This document shows, in pieces, positions 33,591 to 46,100 of a DNA stretch of 64,000 bases. The DNA is taken from contig NC_057321.1 in the NCBI RefSeq assembly GCF_000687475.1, forward strand, positions 1,054,001 to 1,118,000, read 5' to 3'. The position numbers and the translations under genes were made by a program. How positions within the stretch are numbered: the first letter of the stretch is position 1; each line of letters starts with the position of its first letter. The DNA comes from Ustilaginoidea virens. Lineage: Eukaryota; Ascomycota; Sordariomycetes; Hypocreales; Clavicipitaceae. The notes beneath the pieces were generated by a model. The model searched no databases and was not told the origin of the DNA. It saw only the letters and a list, made by a program, of their open reading frames with translations.

Positions 33591-34085
33591 ATAGGTATGC
33601 TGTGTCTAAACATGTAGTTATATCAGATTACTTCCCATGCTTGAACCACGATTGCCCCCGACAGCCACCTCTCTCTTCCAATGCATGCCAACTTCAAGCC
33701 ATCATTCCGCAACTGCCCTCGTCTGGTCACTTCCCAAGAGTACACTAGGAGCGCCAGAAACAGAAGGAGGGAAGAGGGGAAAAAAAAAAAAAAAAAAACA
33801 AAGAAACAAAAAGAGGACGACAACAGCAACATCAGTTGGGAGCTTGGTCATGCGCCATGGCGGGCCATTGGATTCCCCCCTCTCGCGAGACATGGGAAGC
33901 CTTCAGTCATGTACACCAGTTGGGTGCATGCTCTACGTCTCTGAAGCCCCGTGTGACGAGCGAGACTGCTCTCCAGGCACATTCGTCGTCGTTCAGCCCG
34001 CCAGCACCAGCTCCTGCTCCTCGGAGCCAGGTGACTGGGGAGGCTCTGTAGAATTTGCGCCGGGCTCGGTTTTGCTGCATGCCTC
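33591..34085. other. Intergenic region downstream of YPD1
   Basis: Holds an A run (33780-33798). Short frames antisense to and next to the YPD1 3' end are not supported as genes. Confidence 0.5.
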
Positions 34086-34918
34086 CTAAGCATCGTCGTC
34101 ATTACCCTTGTCGTAGTACGCCCTGAGCCTCTTCTCAACATCCTTGTAATCCGCTTTTACCTCTGCCAAAACCTTTGCTATGAGCTTTAGGCACTTGTCC
34201 ACGTCGGGTTCTTCGCTGCCGTCCAAATTTTCGTTTTTGCCATAACGCTGGATCTTTTCACAACCGTCCCGTACTTTGACTAGACCCAGGGTGGCTGACG
34301 ACCCTTTCAGGAAATGGCCAAGTTCCGAGAGTTTCGTCATGTCTTCGGCGATCCTGGTACATCGCCACCAACCTCCAGTGTTAGCAAATACAAAGATGTA
34401 TAGTATGAAATGAAATGAAATGAAACGAAAGAAAAAAAATAAAAAAAAATAAAAAAAATAAATAAAAAAAAATAAAAAAAAAACCCCTCTCGCAACCACA
34501 CACTCTGAACTATTCGTGTCCCCCAATAGGCACAGCCTCCTGAAAGTGTACACGTAAAGCGGACAACATGTTTAAAGCAAACAGCTAGCTGCGGGACTTT
34601 TGCTTCGATGGACAGGATTTGACAGTGCGGCAACTTACAGGGCGGCATCCATTTCGGTAAAAGTGTCCTCGGCCTGTGAGAAGAACCCGAATACAATGGA
34701 GGAGCTGAACTCGTCATTCTCCGGCTCGTCCATTTCAAGTATTTGTCCAAAGGCGGCCACATCAACGGTATCTCCAAAAGGGTTCTCATCCTTCCCACAC
34801 GGTAAGTTACTTTGCTTACATGATAGAATATCAACATGCGAACGAGGAGAATAGGGAATCATTAAGAGAACAATCCAGCATCATGATGATGACGAACCTT
34901 TTCTTTGGTTTGCGCCAT
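34086..34918 (-). CDS. YPD1: Histidine-containing phosphotransfer protein (YPD1 homologue)
   Basis: Three predicted exons (34898-34918, 34639-34790, 34086-34353) give 146 residues, close to the usual size of fungal HPt proteins. The core reads MDEPENDEFSSSIVFGFF, then LSELGHFLKGSSATLG, whose histidine (about residue 71) is the phosphorylated residue of HPt domains. The protein relays phosphate from hybrid sensor kinases (SLN1 type) to the response regulators SSK1 and SKN7, feeding the HOG osmotic/oxidative stress pathway; it acts in cytoplasm and nucleus. The seven-residue first exon (MAQTKEK) ends at a GTTCGT donor. Its acceptor is uncertain: GGGAAG at 34791 or TGTAAG at 34815, both in frame, the latter adding eight residues. 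The second intron (34354-34638, GTAAGT...ACCAG) is 285 nt and A-rich with GAAAT and AAAAAT repeats. It is normally single-copy, so it is likely the only HPt gene of this genome. Confidence 0.93.
34398..34484. repeat. A-rich simple repeats in the YPD1 intron
   Basis: Tandem GAAAT units (about 34407-34430) followed by irregular (A)nT units to about 34484, within intron 2 of the YPD1 gene. Confidence 0.85.
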
Positions 34919-37590
34919 GGCCGTGGTGCGTGTGTAGATGAGGGGGTAGGATGGGGACAAAGGGCTCGAGGCGGATATCGGTCTACACGAGGTTTGATTG
35001 TTGACAAGAGTGGGCGACAAGATCTCAGGGCTTTGACAGAATCCCTGTAGGAGATGGGGAAAGCGCAGGAGACTGAGACGCAGCGAGCAAGCCAGTTGTT
35101 GAAGCCGTGTGTCGGGCACTTGACGGAGGGCGTGCCGGCGGCCGGCCTGCAACCTGCGTCGTTGTCGATCGGGGAGGAGGGGGGGAGGGGGATGCCCTTC
35201 GGACCCGGCACTGAACGAGGCACTTCCGAGTCCCTGGCGGCGCGGGCAACTTGACTACCTACCCGGGTAGATGTGCCGGGGTATGCGATTATAGCAGGTG
35301 CCGTTGAGACCAGTCGCGAGAATCGCTGCAACAAGGCTCAATATAGCCTCACGAGCGCCGCCATACGAGGAGGAAGCTGCAACGGCGTTGGACGGGCGAG
35401 CGAGAGGGTTGAGGTGCTGTTGGGCCAAGCGTCAACGAGAGCCAAAAGAAGAAGAAAAAAAGGAAAGAAAAAAAAGGGAAAAGGGAAAAGGAAAAAAAAA
35501 AAAGGGTCGGGCTAAACAAGAGAAGTCTGGATCGGCAGCGCGGCTAATAAATCTGGGCGAGTAGACTCCAGTCCCCCTTGCGTGTCGTCGTAACGAAGAG
35601 CGGGAAATGAATAAATCAGCGTCAATGGCTGCAGAAGACGTCAGTGGGCAGAACAGTCAATGATTGTGAGTCGTGACTTGGCCTCAGCGGGCCGGCTAGT
35701 GGGGTTGAGGCTAGAAGCCAGAGCCCACAAGACCGCAACGGTTGGGCCGTGTGGGCGGCGCTATTTAGTAAGCTGAGGGCAAAGGGCCGCCAGACTCTTA
35801 ACCTGTTCCGGTGGGATTCAGTGGGAATCCGGTGAGTGAAGGGCCAAACGCTTGCCCTAGACATTTTGCCTTGGGGGCCGGGAATTGGTGAAGAAGACAT
35901 CAATTGATATGTAGGACCAGCCTCGAGGCATCAGAGCAGGACACAGGACACAGGTCGAGTCGGCCAGCTCGCATGGGGCATGGTCTACCGAGCATCAGGA
36001 TCCAGGAGCGAGCGTGGCAGTGGCAAGGCATGTGAAGAAGCGGCAAGTTTGGACTTTTTTTTCCTTTTCTTCTTCTTCTTCTTCTCTCCTTCACTCGAGT
36101 TAATGTCCAGCCCTCGGTACTTGACCAATCGTGCAGGAGATCATGGTAGAGGCAGCTTGGAAGGGACCCAGGCGAAAGTGATGGACGACAGTATTTCCTA
36201 ATGGTACAAGCAAGGTATGTACAATGCGTCGCATCGTTTGGTTGAAAGGACGCGGGGAAAGCCAGGACAAAGGAAATAAATGCAGTGAGCACATCGGACA
36301 CAGGGGCGAGCAGCGGTAGGAAGAGGAACAAAGACAAGGGTGATGAAGACGTCAACTTGTTCGCGAACCAGTCTTGCTGGGTAGGGCAGCAGCCGACAAG
36401 TCTGCTTGACAAGGCCGTTGGGCCCGATGAAGCGGATTGAGGGAAGCAAGGAATAATTGGCCGAGACTGCGGAGCAGCAGTGAAGGAAGGATGGGGGGGC
36501 GGTGGAGGGGTGCTAGGGGGGGTTGGGTAGTGTAATGGAGGCAGCTAAGAATGGCAGCGAAGAAGTCGGCGAAGGGCAGCGAACAAGCAGAAAAGGCCCG
36601 TTGGTGTCGCATGGCGGGGTTAAACGGTCGAAAAGGGAAAGCAGCAGGTACCTACCTCCCAAGGTACCTAAGAAGTAGGTAGGCGGAGCGAGCTGAGAGA
36701 AGAGAGGCTGGGGGCACCAGGAGAAAGAAAGAAAACGCGGCGCCAAGCCTGCCGCTGTAGGTGTGATGCGGGAGAAGGAAAAGACGCACAAAACGGCTGG
36801 CGCAGAGACGGACGAGGGGGCAGAGGGAAGAGGGAATTATGGGAGGGAACTGCGGGAATTGCGGGAAACCGTGGGGGGGGAAGGAGGGAAGGAGGGAAGG
36901 AGGACCAAAACACCAGACACCAATTGGCAACTTGCAAAACACAAGTCAACCCCACCCCACCCGCCGCGCTCTAAAGTGCCATCAGCCTCGAGGTGTTATC
37001 GTGGTTTGGCCCGGCGACGTGATTCGTTCCCGAGTTTGGGGATTCCATGCAAGTCGTGCCACAAGGTTTGGCAGGGGCCAGTGAGCTAGGAAGGGCACAC
37101 CCGAGATGATGGAAACGAGTTCTGTTCTGTTCTCGTCTACTCCGTACGGAGTACTCCGCGTCTGATGACATGCGCGTACCAACGTGCAAATCGAAGCTCA
37201 GCGTGCAGCCACCGGCCTGGTCTGGGCATGCAGATGGCTGACGCCCGGTGACGTATTGTTGCGCGTGGTCCGTGTGACCCGCCGAGGGGCAATTGGGTAA
37301 TTGGGAAGGAAGCATCGAGGACCAGTCGCGACCCGTCCGTCATCCCCGCTGGGCCAGACGCGCAGCGCAGACTCTCCTCGCTCCCTTGGGGAGAGGAGCA
37401 GCCCCGGGCACGCTTTTCCAGCTCATCAAGCTCACGCACCTCAGTCTCGGCAACCCATCGTTGGGAGGCTTCGCGGAGACTAGTCATCGAACCCGATGGA
37501 AGCCAGGCCTTCACGTTGCATCGCTGGACCCCCCCCTCGTTGCTCGTCGTCGCCCACCCTCATCTGACAGATCAAAGTTGGGTACTCGGG

Positions 37591-37619
37591 GAGTCAGGAG
37601 TCAGGAGTCAAGAGTCAGG
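37591..37619. repeat. GAGTCAG short tandem array
   Basis: Four imperfect tandem copies of a 7-bp unit, GAGTCAG (one copy AAGAGTCAG). Confidence 0.75.
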
Positions 37620-37683
37620 CTTCCGCATTGCCAAGGCCGTCGGGCGGGGCCTAGAACTGCTACCAACCTCCCATGCCACGTAC

Positions 37684-37733
37684 CACGTCCCACGTCCCAC
37701 GTCCCACGTCCCACGTCCCACGTCCCACGTCCA
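37684..37733. repeat. CACGTCC heptamer array
   Basis: Seven exact tandem copies of CACGTCC. Each unit contains a CACGT half-site related to bHLH/bZIP E-box and G-box cores. It lies in a long non-coding region, about 2.5 kb from the nearest gene. A regulatory role is possible but unproven; simple slippage is the default explanation. Confidence 0.9.
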
Positions 37734-39588
37734 GCGCACGTTGCTGCACGCGGCTGCCGAGAATCCCATCGGAATACTAACACGCGAGGTATCAAGCAGA
37801 GAGAAAAGATGGAGGGGGACAATCCACGCTCCATTGAAACGCATCATCGTCATTTCATCGTCTCGTCACATTGCAAGAGCCGGGAGCTTTGTATGACCAC
37901 CACCACGTCAGCGGGTGACGTCCACAGCATGAGAAACGAAACGCTGGACGCTTGACTCGACGAAGAAAACGGTCGTCAAGTCGTGACAATGCTCCCCTCC
38001 ACTGCTTGCCTGTCGCGATAAACTAACCTGACGCCACCACCCCTGCTGCCCTGCATGCGTGAGCACAAGGATCGGTCGGTGCCTGGAAGTTGAGGAACAG
38101 GCTGGGATAATTTCACCTTTGCTTCCACGCAGAGACACCTATGCATAGAATTGCGACCAGTTACCGCCCGACGCTGCGGCCTACTGTACCTCCAGAAACA
38201 TGTTCCTGAGAGAACGAGGCGCTTCTTATTCTTGCTGCATCGTCTACAAACACGGGCAAACGAGCTGCGACAGCTGGTGCTGGTGTCGATGCGCTGCCTC
38301 GCTCAACTCTTTACTCCTGCACTCGCTGGCAAACACCCGCTCGATGCAGGGCTTCATCATGCTGCATCTATCTCGCTTGGATGTCGCTGCCAGACCGGAA
38401 AAGTTCAAAGAGTTCTTGTTACTTGTTGTTACTTCTCGTCATGGGGCTGAGAGGAGACCTGCGCAACCTTGGCGCCGGTAAACTGTAAACTGTGATTAGC
38501 CTGCCTGCCTTGTCCAAGCCTGCACACCCGGGCCTACCAGTCTGCTCTCGAATCAAGTCGGTCACGGATTCGCCGCCTATGCCGGCTCCATGTCCAAGGC
38601 CACCCTCCCATGAAATGAAATTCATCTGAAAGGGGCTTGGGCCGCTTGAATCCAACGTCGGCACTCCCTTTCCGTCCACCTGGTTGCGCGGGGGGAAAAA
38701 ATAAAAGAGGTCTGTCAGGGCACAAGAAGTCGTGGAGACGCATGAGTGGTTGTCTGACGCTATCTTGCTCGCTCACTGATGGATGCCACTGATGGATGGA
38801 TGCAGGGAACGGTCAGGACTCGGAGCCAGACCAAGCGAATCACGCGAAACACCCGGCGCCGATCCCACATTATCCCGCCGTCGTGGCTCCTCTGAAGACT
38901 TTGCAAGTTCTAGCCCTGGCATGACGCGCTTTAAAAAAGACTCCAGGAGTCCGAGCAAGGGCCCGGTCGTTGGGCGGAAGGACATTGAAAGGGCATCTTG
39001 GATCATGGCGTTGGGCAAGGGCAGAAGTTTCACACTTATCAGCTTGTGCATGACTTTTTTTTTTTTTTTTTTCCCGCACTGGCCACGGATTGAACGCAAT
39101 GAGCACACATGACATCATTCCACAGTGCGGATCGCAACTACGCTCACGGCTGGTGTACGAGTAAAACCGGAACAGGATCGGCAAGGAATGGCTGCCGCAA
39201 GGAGATGCTGCTGCGTGGGCGAGCGCGCCTGACGCCAGAGGTGTCGTACCGACTTGTCCCGGACTTTTGCCAACAGTCGCAGAGGTTGGAGAATGGGCGG
39301 CAAGTGTCTTTTTTTTTATTTTTATTTTTTTTTCGTTGAGCCACGGTCCCACGGTCTTGTCTGCTTCCGCGGCCAAGCGTCAATAAAGGAGAGCCGGTAA
39401 GGCTGGCTTGGCTTGCCCGACGTGGAGCGTGTCGACGACTCAACAAACGGTCGCCAACACGAATGGCCCCGGTTCCCGGACTATGCGATGGAAAAGGGGG
39501 AAAGTGGATGGCTTGTACTTCCAAGCCACCATGCGATAAAATGCCTCTTGGGCCCGTTGGATCAAAAGGAGGGGCATCTGTCGACGGC

Positions 39589-39663
39589 GGGCTGCATTCG
39601 GACGGGCTGCATTCGGACGGGCTGCATTCGGACGGGCTGCATTCGGACGGGCTGCATTCGGAC
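39589..39663. repeat. 15-bp tandem array, five copies
   Basis: Five exact tandem copies of GGGCTGCATTCGGAC. The period is a multiple of three and the array is open in two frames, but flanking sequence shows no coding character. Confidence 0.9.
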
Positions 39664-40231
39664 CGTAGAAGCTTCCACACACGGCACCAGAACAAAAGCA
39701 TAACGAGAGCCGGGGGGATGGAAAGAGGGGGGGCGGAGAGAAGAGAAGAAGAAGAAGAAGATGCAGGGACACGACTCATGTGCGTGAGTGAGACAGCGAC
39801 AGACAGCTCGAGAAAAGCTGCAGTGATGGTGTATAGAGACTATATTAAAAACGAGGAGAAAGAAAAAAAGTTGAAAAGGGAAGGGAAAAAAGACAGAGGA
39901 AACAATAAGCAAAGATTCGTCACTCGTAGGTGATGGCCTGCACCCACCACTAATGACTGGGTGTTTACGGGTCAGGAGATGGTTTAGAGTGCTTCCACGT
40001 TGCCGGGTGAGCTTCGCCACGACCGCCTCCCACGACCTTTTTCTTGCCAAAAACCCAGTCCCGACGTAGTTGCGCGAACCAGACTTTCCCCAATAGGTCG
40101 CCCGACGGGGCACAAACAAAGAAGGGTGACGAAGCCCGCGTGCGACTGGGCTGGCCCTTGGGATCATCAGGGCATCTCCACGGGTCGACAAGCCAAAAAC
40201 AACCCGGTGGCGACGTCAGGTCGCCGGGCTT

Positions 40232-41386
40232 TCAAAACATGACTTTGGAGGCGACGCTGAGCAGCCAGGCGGCGTCCTTCCAGCCACCTTGGTCGGCAGT
40301 TGGCGGTGGTAACCGCTCGATCGGGGCATGGAGCACATGCTCGAAATGCCGGTGGGATGGCACTCCGCGCCCCGCGCACGCCGGCTCCTCCTCCTCCTTC
40401 TCCTCCTCCATGGCGTCTGCCTCGTCGTCTTCCGAGTCCTCCTCGTTCTCGTCCACCTTGAACAAGGACCAGCCGATGACGTTGCTGATCCACGACCCCT
40501 GGCCGGCGGCGCCGTGCCGCACGAGCCTGCGCACGGTGGCCTCGTCGTCCTGGGCCGTGTCGTGCTCGAGCTCCTCGAGCTTCTCGTCGAGGTTGACAAA
40601 GTCGGGGCCGGCGATGCCGCCCTGGTGGCTGGGGAAGTACGAGTCGTCGGCGTCGGCGTCGGCGCCGGCCCGGTCCGGCGGCGCGTCCGCGTGGCCGCGG
40701 GTTTCGACCATGCTGTGCTTGCGGCTGTTGAGCCGGCTGCTCAGCCTGCTGCCGCCGGGGGTCGCGTCGTCGTCCGCCGCGGCCGAGCTGCCCCGCCGGC
40801 TGGCGCGGCGGCTCGCCGCCTCCCGCTCGCGAGCGAGTTCCTGCTCAAAGGCCTCCTCGTCGGCGTCCCGCACGCCGGCCAGGCTGGTCGAGCTCTGCCT
40901 GGACACGAGCCAGGCCTGGCCCTTGTATTCCCGCGCCTCGGAGCTGAGGAGCGCGCCGGCCCTTAGGAGCCAGTCGCTTTCGTTCTCGCCGCCGTTGCCG
41001 TTGCCGTTGCCGTTGCCGGGGCCGGGGCCGTCACGTCGTCGCGGCGTCGACGCTCCAGACCTTGATTTCTTGCCGTGGCCGCCGTGGCCGAGGTGCGTGG
41101 AGGATTGGCTCGTGGGGATGGGCCCCCCCGGGGCCGATGGCGTGCGGTGATGGGATCGTGAGCGAGGAGTGACGGACCCGCGCGAGAGGAGTCGCGGCGT
41201 GGTGGGCGCCGACTTGCCCTGCAGGTAGGTGCCGTGCGAGATGGGAACGACCGAGTCGGGTATGGCGTCGCTGTCATTGATGGGTAGCTTGACGGTCAGA
41301 GGCGCGAGGGACAGGTGGTTGATGTTGGTGGTGGAGCGGTTCTTGCGCCGGGCCGGGTCAGAGTGCTGATTGTAGGCGACGTCCAT
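40232..41386 (-). CDS. DUF3984-type conserved fungal protein
   Basis: Single exon of 384 residues. The N-terminus MDVAYNQHSDPARRKNRSTT followed by NINHLSLAPLTVKLPI is a strongly conserved opening in a family I remember as DUF3984 in filamentous ascomycetes. The middle is disordered (Gly/Asn repeat, Ser/Arg stretches). A charged helix (ADEEAFEQELAREREAASRR) and a segment GIAGPDFVNLDEKLEELE precede GSWISNVIGWSLFKVDENEE, a likely amphipathic or membrane-associating helix. An acidic run (EEEKEEEE) lies near the C-terminus. No enzymatic motif is visible; function is unknown. The start is the first ATG and fits the conserved opening. The gene is divergent from ELP1, 1.8 kb away. Confidence 0.85.
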   Translation of the reverse strand: MDVAYNQHSDPARRKNRSTTNINHLSLAPLTVKLPINDSDAIPDSVVPISHGTYLQGKSAPTTPRLLSRGSVTPRSRSHHRTPSAPGGPIPTSQSSTHLGHGGHGKKSRSGASTPRRRDGPGPGNGNGNGNGGENESDWLLRAGALLSSEAREYKGQAWLVSRQSSTSLAGVRDADEEAFEQELAREREAASRRASRRGSSAAADDDATPGGSRLSSRLNSRKHSMVETRGHADAPPDRAGADADADDSYFPSHQGGIAGPDFVNLDEKLEELEHDTAQDDEATVRRLVRHGAAGQGSWISNVIGWSLFKVDENEEDSEDDEADAMEEEKEEEEPACAGRGVPSHRHFEHVLHAPIERLPPPTADQGGWKDAAWLLSVASKVMF

Positions 41387-43169
41387 GGCGAGCCAGGTTG
41401 CAGGAGGTCCCTCGAGCTGTCAATTCTTGTTGTCTTTGCCCTTTTCTTCTCCCTTTTCTTTAGGAGGGGGGGGTGGGGGTCGTTTCGCGATTCGAGTCGA
41501 GCGGCGATCGAGGCAGCACGCAGTGACGTAGTAATAGATTGGGGGGGTTCTCGATGCTCGTTCTCCTGGCAGGGCGAGATTGGCTGTGACTGCAGGTGGG
41601 ATTGATGACAAGAATTGGACCGAGAGGGGAGGACCAGACGGGAGAGGATGAGGCTGGGAGGTGCAGTGCCAAGATCTGGTCTGGACTAAACGTCCCACCA
41701 GACGGGACTATGGGCTAGGAGGAAACAGGGCCGAGTCTCTTTAAGTATGTTGTCGATTGATTCGGCGGACGACAATGGGTGGTGGTTGGGCGTGGCGCCT
41801 CGGCAGAAGCCAACTCCCTTGCTGCGCTGCCGAGGGCGAGGAGGGGGGCAGAAGAAAAAAATTAAAATTTCAAAACCAGGCAAACTTGATATTTCCCGTT
41901 CAGCAGCAGCTGCTTCATCAAAAGGCCGAGCCGCGCCTGGGCTCTGCACGGCCAGATCACGGGCAACCAGACACGAGCGTCTCGGATCCCGGCGGGAACC
42001 TTGCGGACGGCAGCAAGGGCCCTGGTCGGGAAGCAAATGTCCGCTAGAAGGAGACCCTGGATAGTGGGATACAGCAGTCTAGCAGCCTGGTCGGCAGCCA
42101 ACTTGCCGCTTGCAGCCCTCAGGCCGTCATTAGCCACAGATGGGAGCAGATACATCGCGGATACAGCGCGGATACAGGGGCTGGCAGCCCGCAATCTGCC
42201 GAGATCATCCGGCCTGGCGACGAACGAATCAATCAATGATTGAAACTTTGACCCAGTGCTTCTTCCTTTTCTCTCGCAGCTCGCCGTTTCCGGCAGCTGG
42301 CAGCCAAGGACGGAACGTCTGATCAGCCGAGGCGTCCATCTCGCTCGCGCAGCACACTAGGTGTACTCGGTTAGGTTCGTCGCCCGGCTCAACACGGAGC
42401 GGAGAAGCGGAATAGCCTAGGGCATGTTTAGCGTTGACGAGGTACCCGACGGGTACTCTGTACCTTTTGAAGTCTATTGGCGAGGCGAACGACGACCTGC
42501 AGAGGCGACAAAAATTTTCACTGTGCATAAGGCGCCACTTGTCGAGGCCTACGGCGCGTGACCGACCGGCTTTTTCCGTCCTTTCCCGTCCTTTTCCTGC
42601 TGGCACCTTGGCTGACATGCTCTCGTCGCTCGATGGCAAGGGAGGTTTGTTTCTTGGCCGCTTCAAAGACCGTCGAGCCGGTTGCGTGGACAGTGTGCGC
42701 GTAGATGATGCTGGCGATGCCGGGGTTTACAGGTCTGCGGGACCGGTGGCATTTGCCGTGACAATTGCAGAAGTCGAATGTCTGATGACCTGATGTTTGT
42801 TGCCTCGTACTTTAGTTTTTCAGCTCTTGAAAACTACCTGTACTCTTGACCCCTCCCAAGCGGTCCCCCAAACGGCAACCACCAATCACAACGCCCCAAA
42901 CACACCTCCGCCCCTCCAACCAAGACCTCACATCACAGCTCATGCGCTAGCGCCGATCTCGTCCAGGACGGGACTTGAATCAACCAGGGAAGGGGGAAAA
43001 AAAAATCAATTCAAGTCTGGTCGCGCAATCAACAGCTTGGTCATCCAGACAACAGAAAGCAGCCAGCAGCCGGCCGCCAGCAGACAGCAGACAGCAGGCC
43101 CATTCACCGCCCCCCACGCCGCGATACACCAGCCGTTGCGCCCGTTTCCCTTGCCTGGCGGCTGCGAGA
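41387..43169. other. Divergent intergenic region between the DUF3984-like gene and ELP1
   Basis: Probably holds both promoters. CT-rich stretches occur upstream of the minus-strand gene (41430-41470) and short CAG-rich repeats (43060-43100) upstream of the ELP1 start. No gene is supported. Confidence 0.5.
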
Positions 43170-46100
43170 ATGCGCAACCTTCGCAATGTTCGCTTCGGGC
43201 GGTGGATGCACCCCAACATCACTTCGGCTTGCTGGGACGCCGACAACGATGACGTCCTTTACACCGTTGGGCCGACGGAGGAGAGTTCCACCATCGAGCT
43301 GGTCCGAGTTTCGCAAAGTGAACCCTCGTGAGTTGGCTCCAGAAATTACAGAATACAAAACCACCCCCCTCCCCCCCTTTTGCGCCTCGGCGCCGCATGC
43401 ATCAGGATTTCTTCTTTTTATCTTTCCAATGGAGTCGTTTTGGTTGCTAAGGCCCCGCTACAACCAGGTCGTACGAATCGATAGCCAGCTGGGATGCCCC
43501 CAGCCCGAACCCAGAGCTGCTGGTAGACAGGGTCGTCAACGTCCAGTACCTGGGCGGCTTGTCGGGGACATGTCTCGTGCTGGAAGGCGGCGACATCATC
43601 ACCGTGCAGCAGGACAAAGCGTCGGGAAGCGATGCTCGCATCGAGATCGTGGGCTCCATCGACGCGGGCATTTCCGCTGCGCGATGGTCTCCCGACCAGG
43701 AAGTCTTGACCGTCGCCACCAAGGCGAATACCGTGGTTTTCATGACCGCAAACTTCGACCCGATTGCCCAAGTGTCCATGACCGCCGAGGACCTCAAGGC
43801 TTCAAAGCACGTCTCCGTCGGATGGGGCAAGAAGGAGACTCAGTTCCAAGGCCGCGGTGCCAAAGCGCTCCGTGACCCGACCATCCCCGAAAGAGTCGAC
43901 CAGGGCCTGCCGAGCACGCGCGAGGACGGCTCAACCACAATCAGCTGGAGAGGGGACGGCTCGTACGTGGCCATCAACGCTGCTGTCCAGGAGGGGGGCA
44001 GGCGGGCTATCCGCGTGTATTCCCGCCACGGCGGGCTCGACAGCGCCAGTGAGCCGGTCGATGGCCTGGAGGGCGCCCTCAGCTGGAGACCGTCGGGAAA
44101 CCTGATTGCCGGTATCCAACGGCTGCCCGACCGAGTCGACGTTGTGTTTTTCGAAAGAAACGGGCTTCGCCACGGCCAGTTCACGCTGCGATCGCCCGGA
44201 AGCTCCGCCTCGGCGTGGGAGAGCATCCGCCTCGAGTGGAACTCCGATTCGACCGTGCTGGCCGTCTTGCTCGACGACTGCGTCCAGCTCTGGACCATGG
44301 GCAACTATCACTGGTACCTGAAGCGGCGGGTTCCCATCAAGTCTCGCCTCGTCAATCTTTCCTGGCACCCCGAAAAGGCCCTTCGCTTCGCCGCGACATC
44401 GTCCTCTGAAAGCATCACGGCCGAGGAGGCCTTTTGCACCGCGAGAGGATCCTGTCTCCCGCCCTTTGACAGCGGCGCCGTCGCCGTCATCGACGGCGAG
44501 ACGGTCAAGCTGACTCCCTTCAGGACCGCAAACATGCCGCCTCCAATGTCTCTTTTTGACGTCGCTGCCGAGTCGTCCGTGGCGGACGTGGCGTTTGGGC
44601 GCCGGAACACTTCCTTTGCAGTGCTGCATGGCAAGGGCGTCGATTTGTACGAGTGGCCCACCCGGGACGGGCGCGGCGTCAAACCGAATCTCAAGTCGCG
44701 AATCCCGCTCCCGGCAGCCGGTACGACGCCCGGGAGCCCGGCCCTCGTTCCGCTCCGCATCTGTTGCACGTCAGAGGCGTCTTTCCGAGTGTTCAGTTTC
44801 GACGGAGACTCCAAGTTGGTGCAGCACGCCGTCGACGTCGGCGGCAGCTCCATAAGCCCTGCGGCTTGCCAGAAACCTCTCGTTTCCACTTGCGCGTACG
44901 AGAATGCCGCGTTGCTGGAAGCGTATGGGCAGGACGCTTCGGGCACCTTGTACCGGCTGCTGGAGACGTCGAGTGAGCAGACGACGGTCAAGTTCCCTGC
45001 TCACCTGCCCTGGTTTGAGATTGGCAGAGTCGAGGGCGAGATGGCCGCCTTTGGCCTGTCGAGAAATGGTCACTTGTACGCCAACTCGAGGTTGCTGGCC
45101 AAGAATTGCACGTCCTTTGTTGTCTCGCCCAGTCATCTCATCTTCACCACCACCAACCATCTCGTCAAGTTTGTCCACTTGACGCCCGCAGTTGAAGGTA
45201 CTTTTTTTTTTTTTTTTTTTTTTTTCTGAGCTGGAAAATCGCCGTTGTGCCAAAGGCGCCCCCCCCCCCCCTCCAGCGCCCCAGAGGTAAAAAGAAAACG
45301 TGCTGACGACACGATTTATTGCCGCAGACCTTGAGATTCCCGAGGACGACCCCGAAAGTGACGAGCGGTGCCGCAGCGTAGAGAGGGGATCGCGCCTCGT
45401 GGTCGCCATCCCTACCAACATGAGCATTGTGCTGCAGATGCCCCGTGGCAATGTCGAGACCGTCTTTCCTCGAGCCATGGTTGTTGCAGGTATCCGCAGC
45501 CTGATTGAGGAAAGGAACTACTCGCGCGCCTTTTCCTACTGCCGGACGCAAAGGGTAGACATGAACATCCTGTATGACCACCAGCCGGCCCAGTTCCTGG
45601 CAAATGTCGGCTCCTTCCTCAACCAGCTCAACGACGTGACCTACATCGACCTTTTCCTCTCATCCCTCAGGTAAGACTTGCCGCACCTAGGCAGCTTTGC
45701 CGAGTCAAGTCCCTTAGCCCCGTAGCCTTGGACAAAGTATCAACGCTGACGGCGGCTGAGATATCCAGAGAGGAAGACGTCACGGAGACCATGTACAGGA
45801 ACACCAAGCACGCCCGGCACGGTTCCTCCCGGCCCGATGAGCAGGTCAAGCCGGCGCCCTCTCCCTCCTCCTCCTCCTCCAAAGTCAACACGGTCTGCGA
45901 CGCCGTCCTGCGGGCACTGCAAGCCCGCAAGGCGACCAACGTCCAAAACATCATCACCTCGCACGTCTGCAAGATCCCGCCCGCCCTCGAGGACGGCCTC
46001 AGCCTCGTGGCCGAGCTCATGCAGGAGGACGAGAAGCTGGCCGAAAAGGCCGTCGAGCACATTTGCTTCCTCGTCGACGTGAACCGTCTCTACGAGACGG

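Larger units (their letters stand above)
34919..40231. other. 5.3-kb gene-poor intergenic region
   Basis: Between the YPD1 start and the DUF3984-like gene's end. All frames are short and unconvincing. Visible are A-rich patches (35449-35512), a TTC tract (36070-36085), AGGTACCT palindromes (36646, 36663), an inverted TACTCCG pair (37138-37158), a CACGTCC array (37684-37733), a 15-bp tandem array (39589-39663), a GAGTCAG array (37591-37619) and T runs (39056-39072). No RNA gene is recognised. Confidence 0.5.

Noticed and set aside
37293..37955. 220-codon plus-strand frame with HVPRPTS repeats
   Set aside because: The repeats are the CACGTCC array; the flanks show no coding character.
39589..39663. 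Tandem 15-bp units considered as a CRISPR-like array
   Set aside because: Copies are contiguous with no unique spacers, and the genome is eukaryotic.
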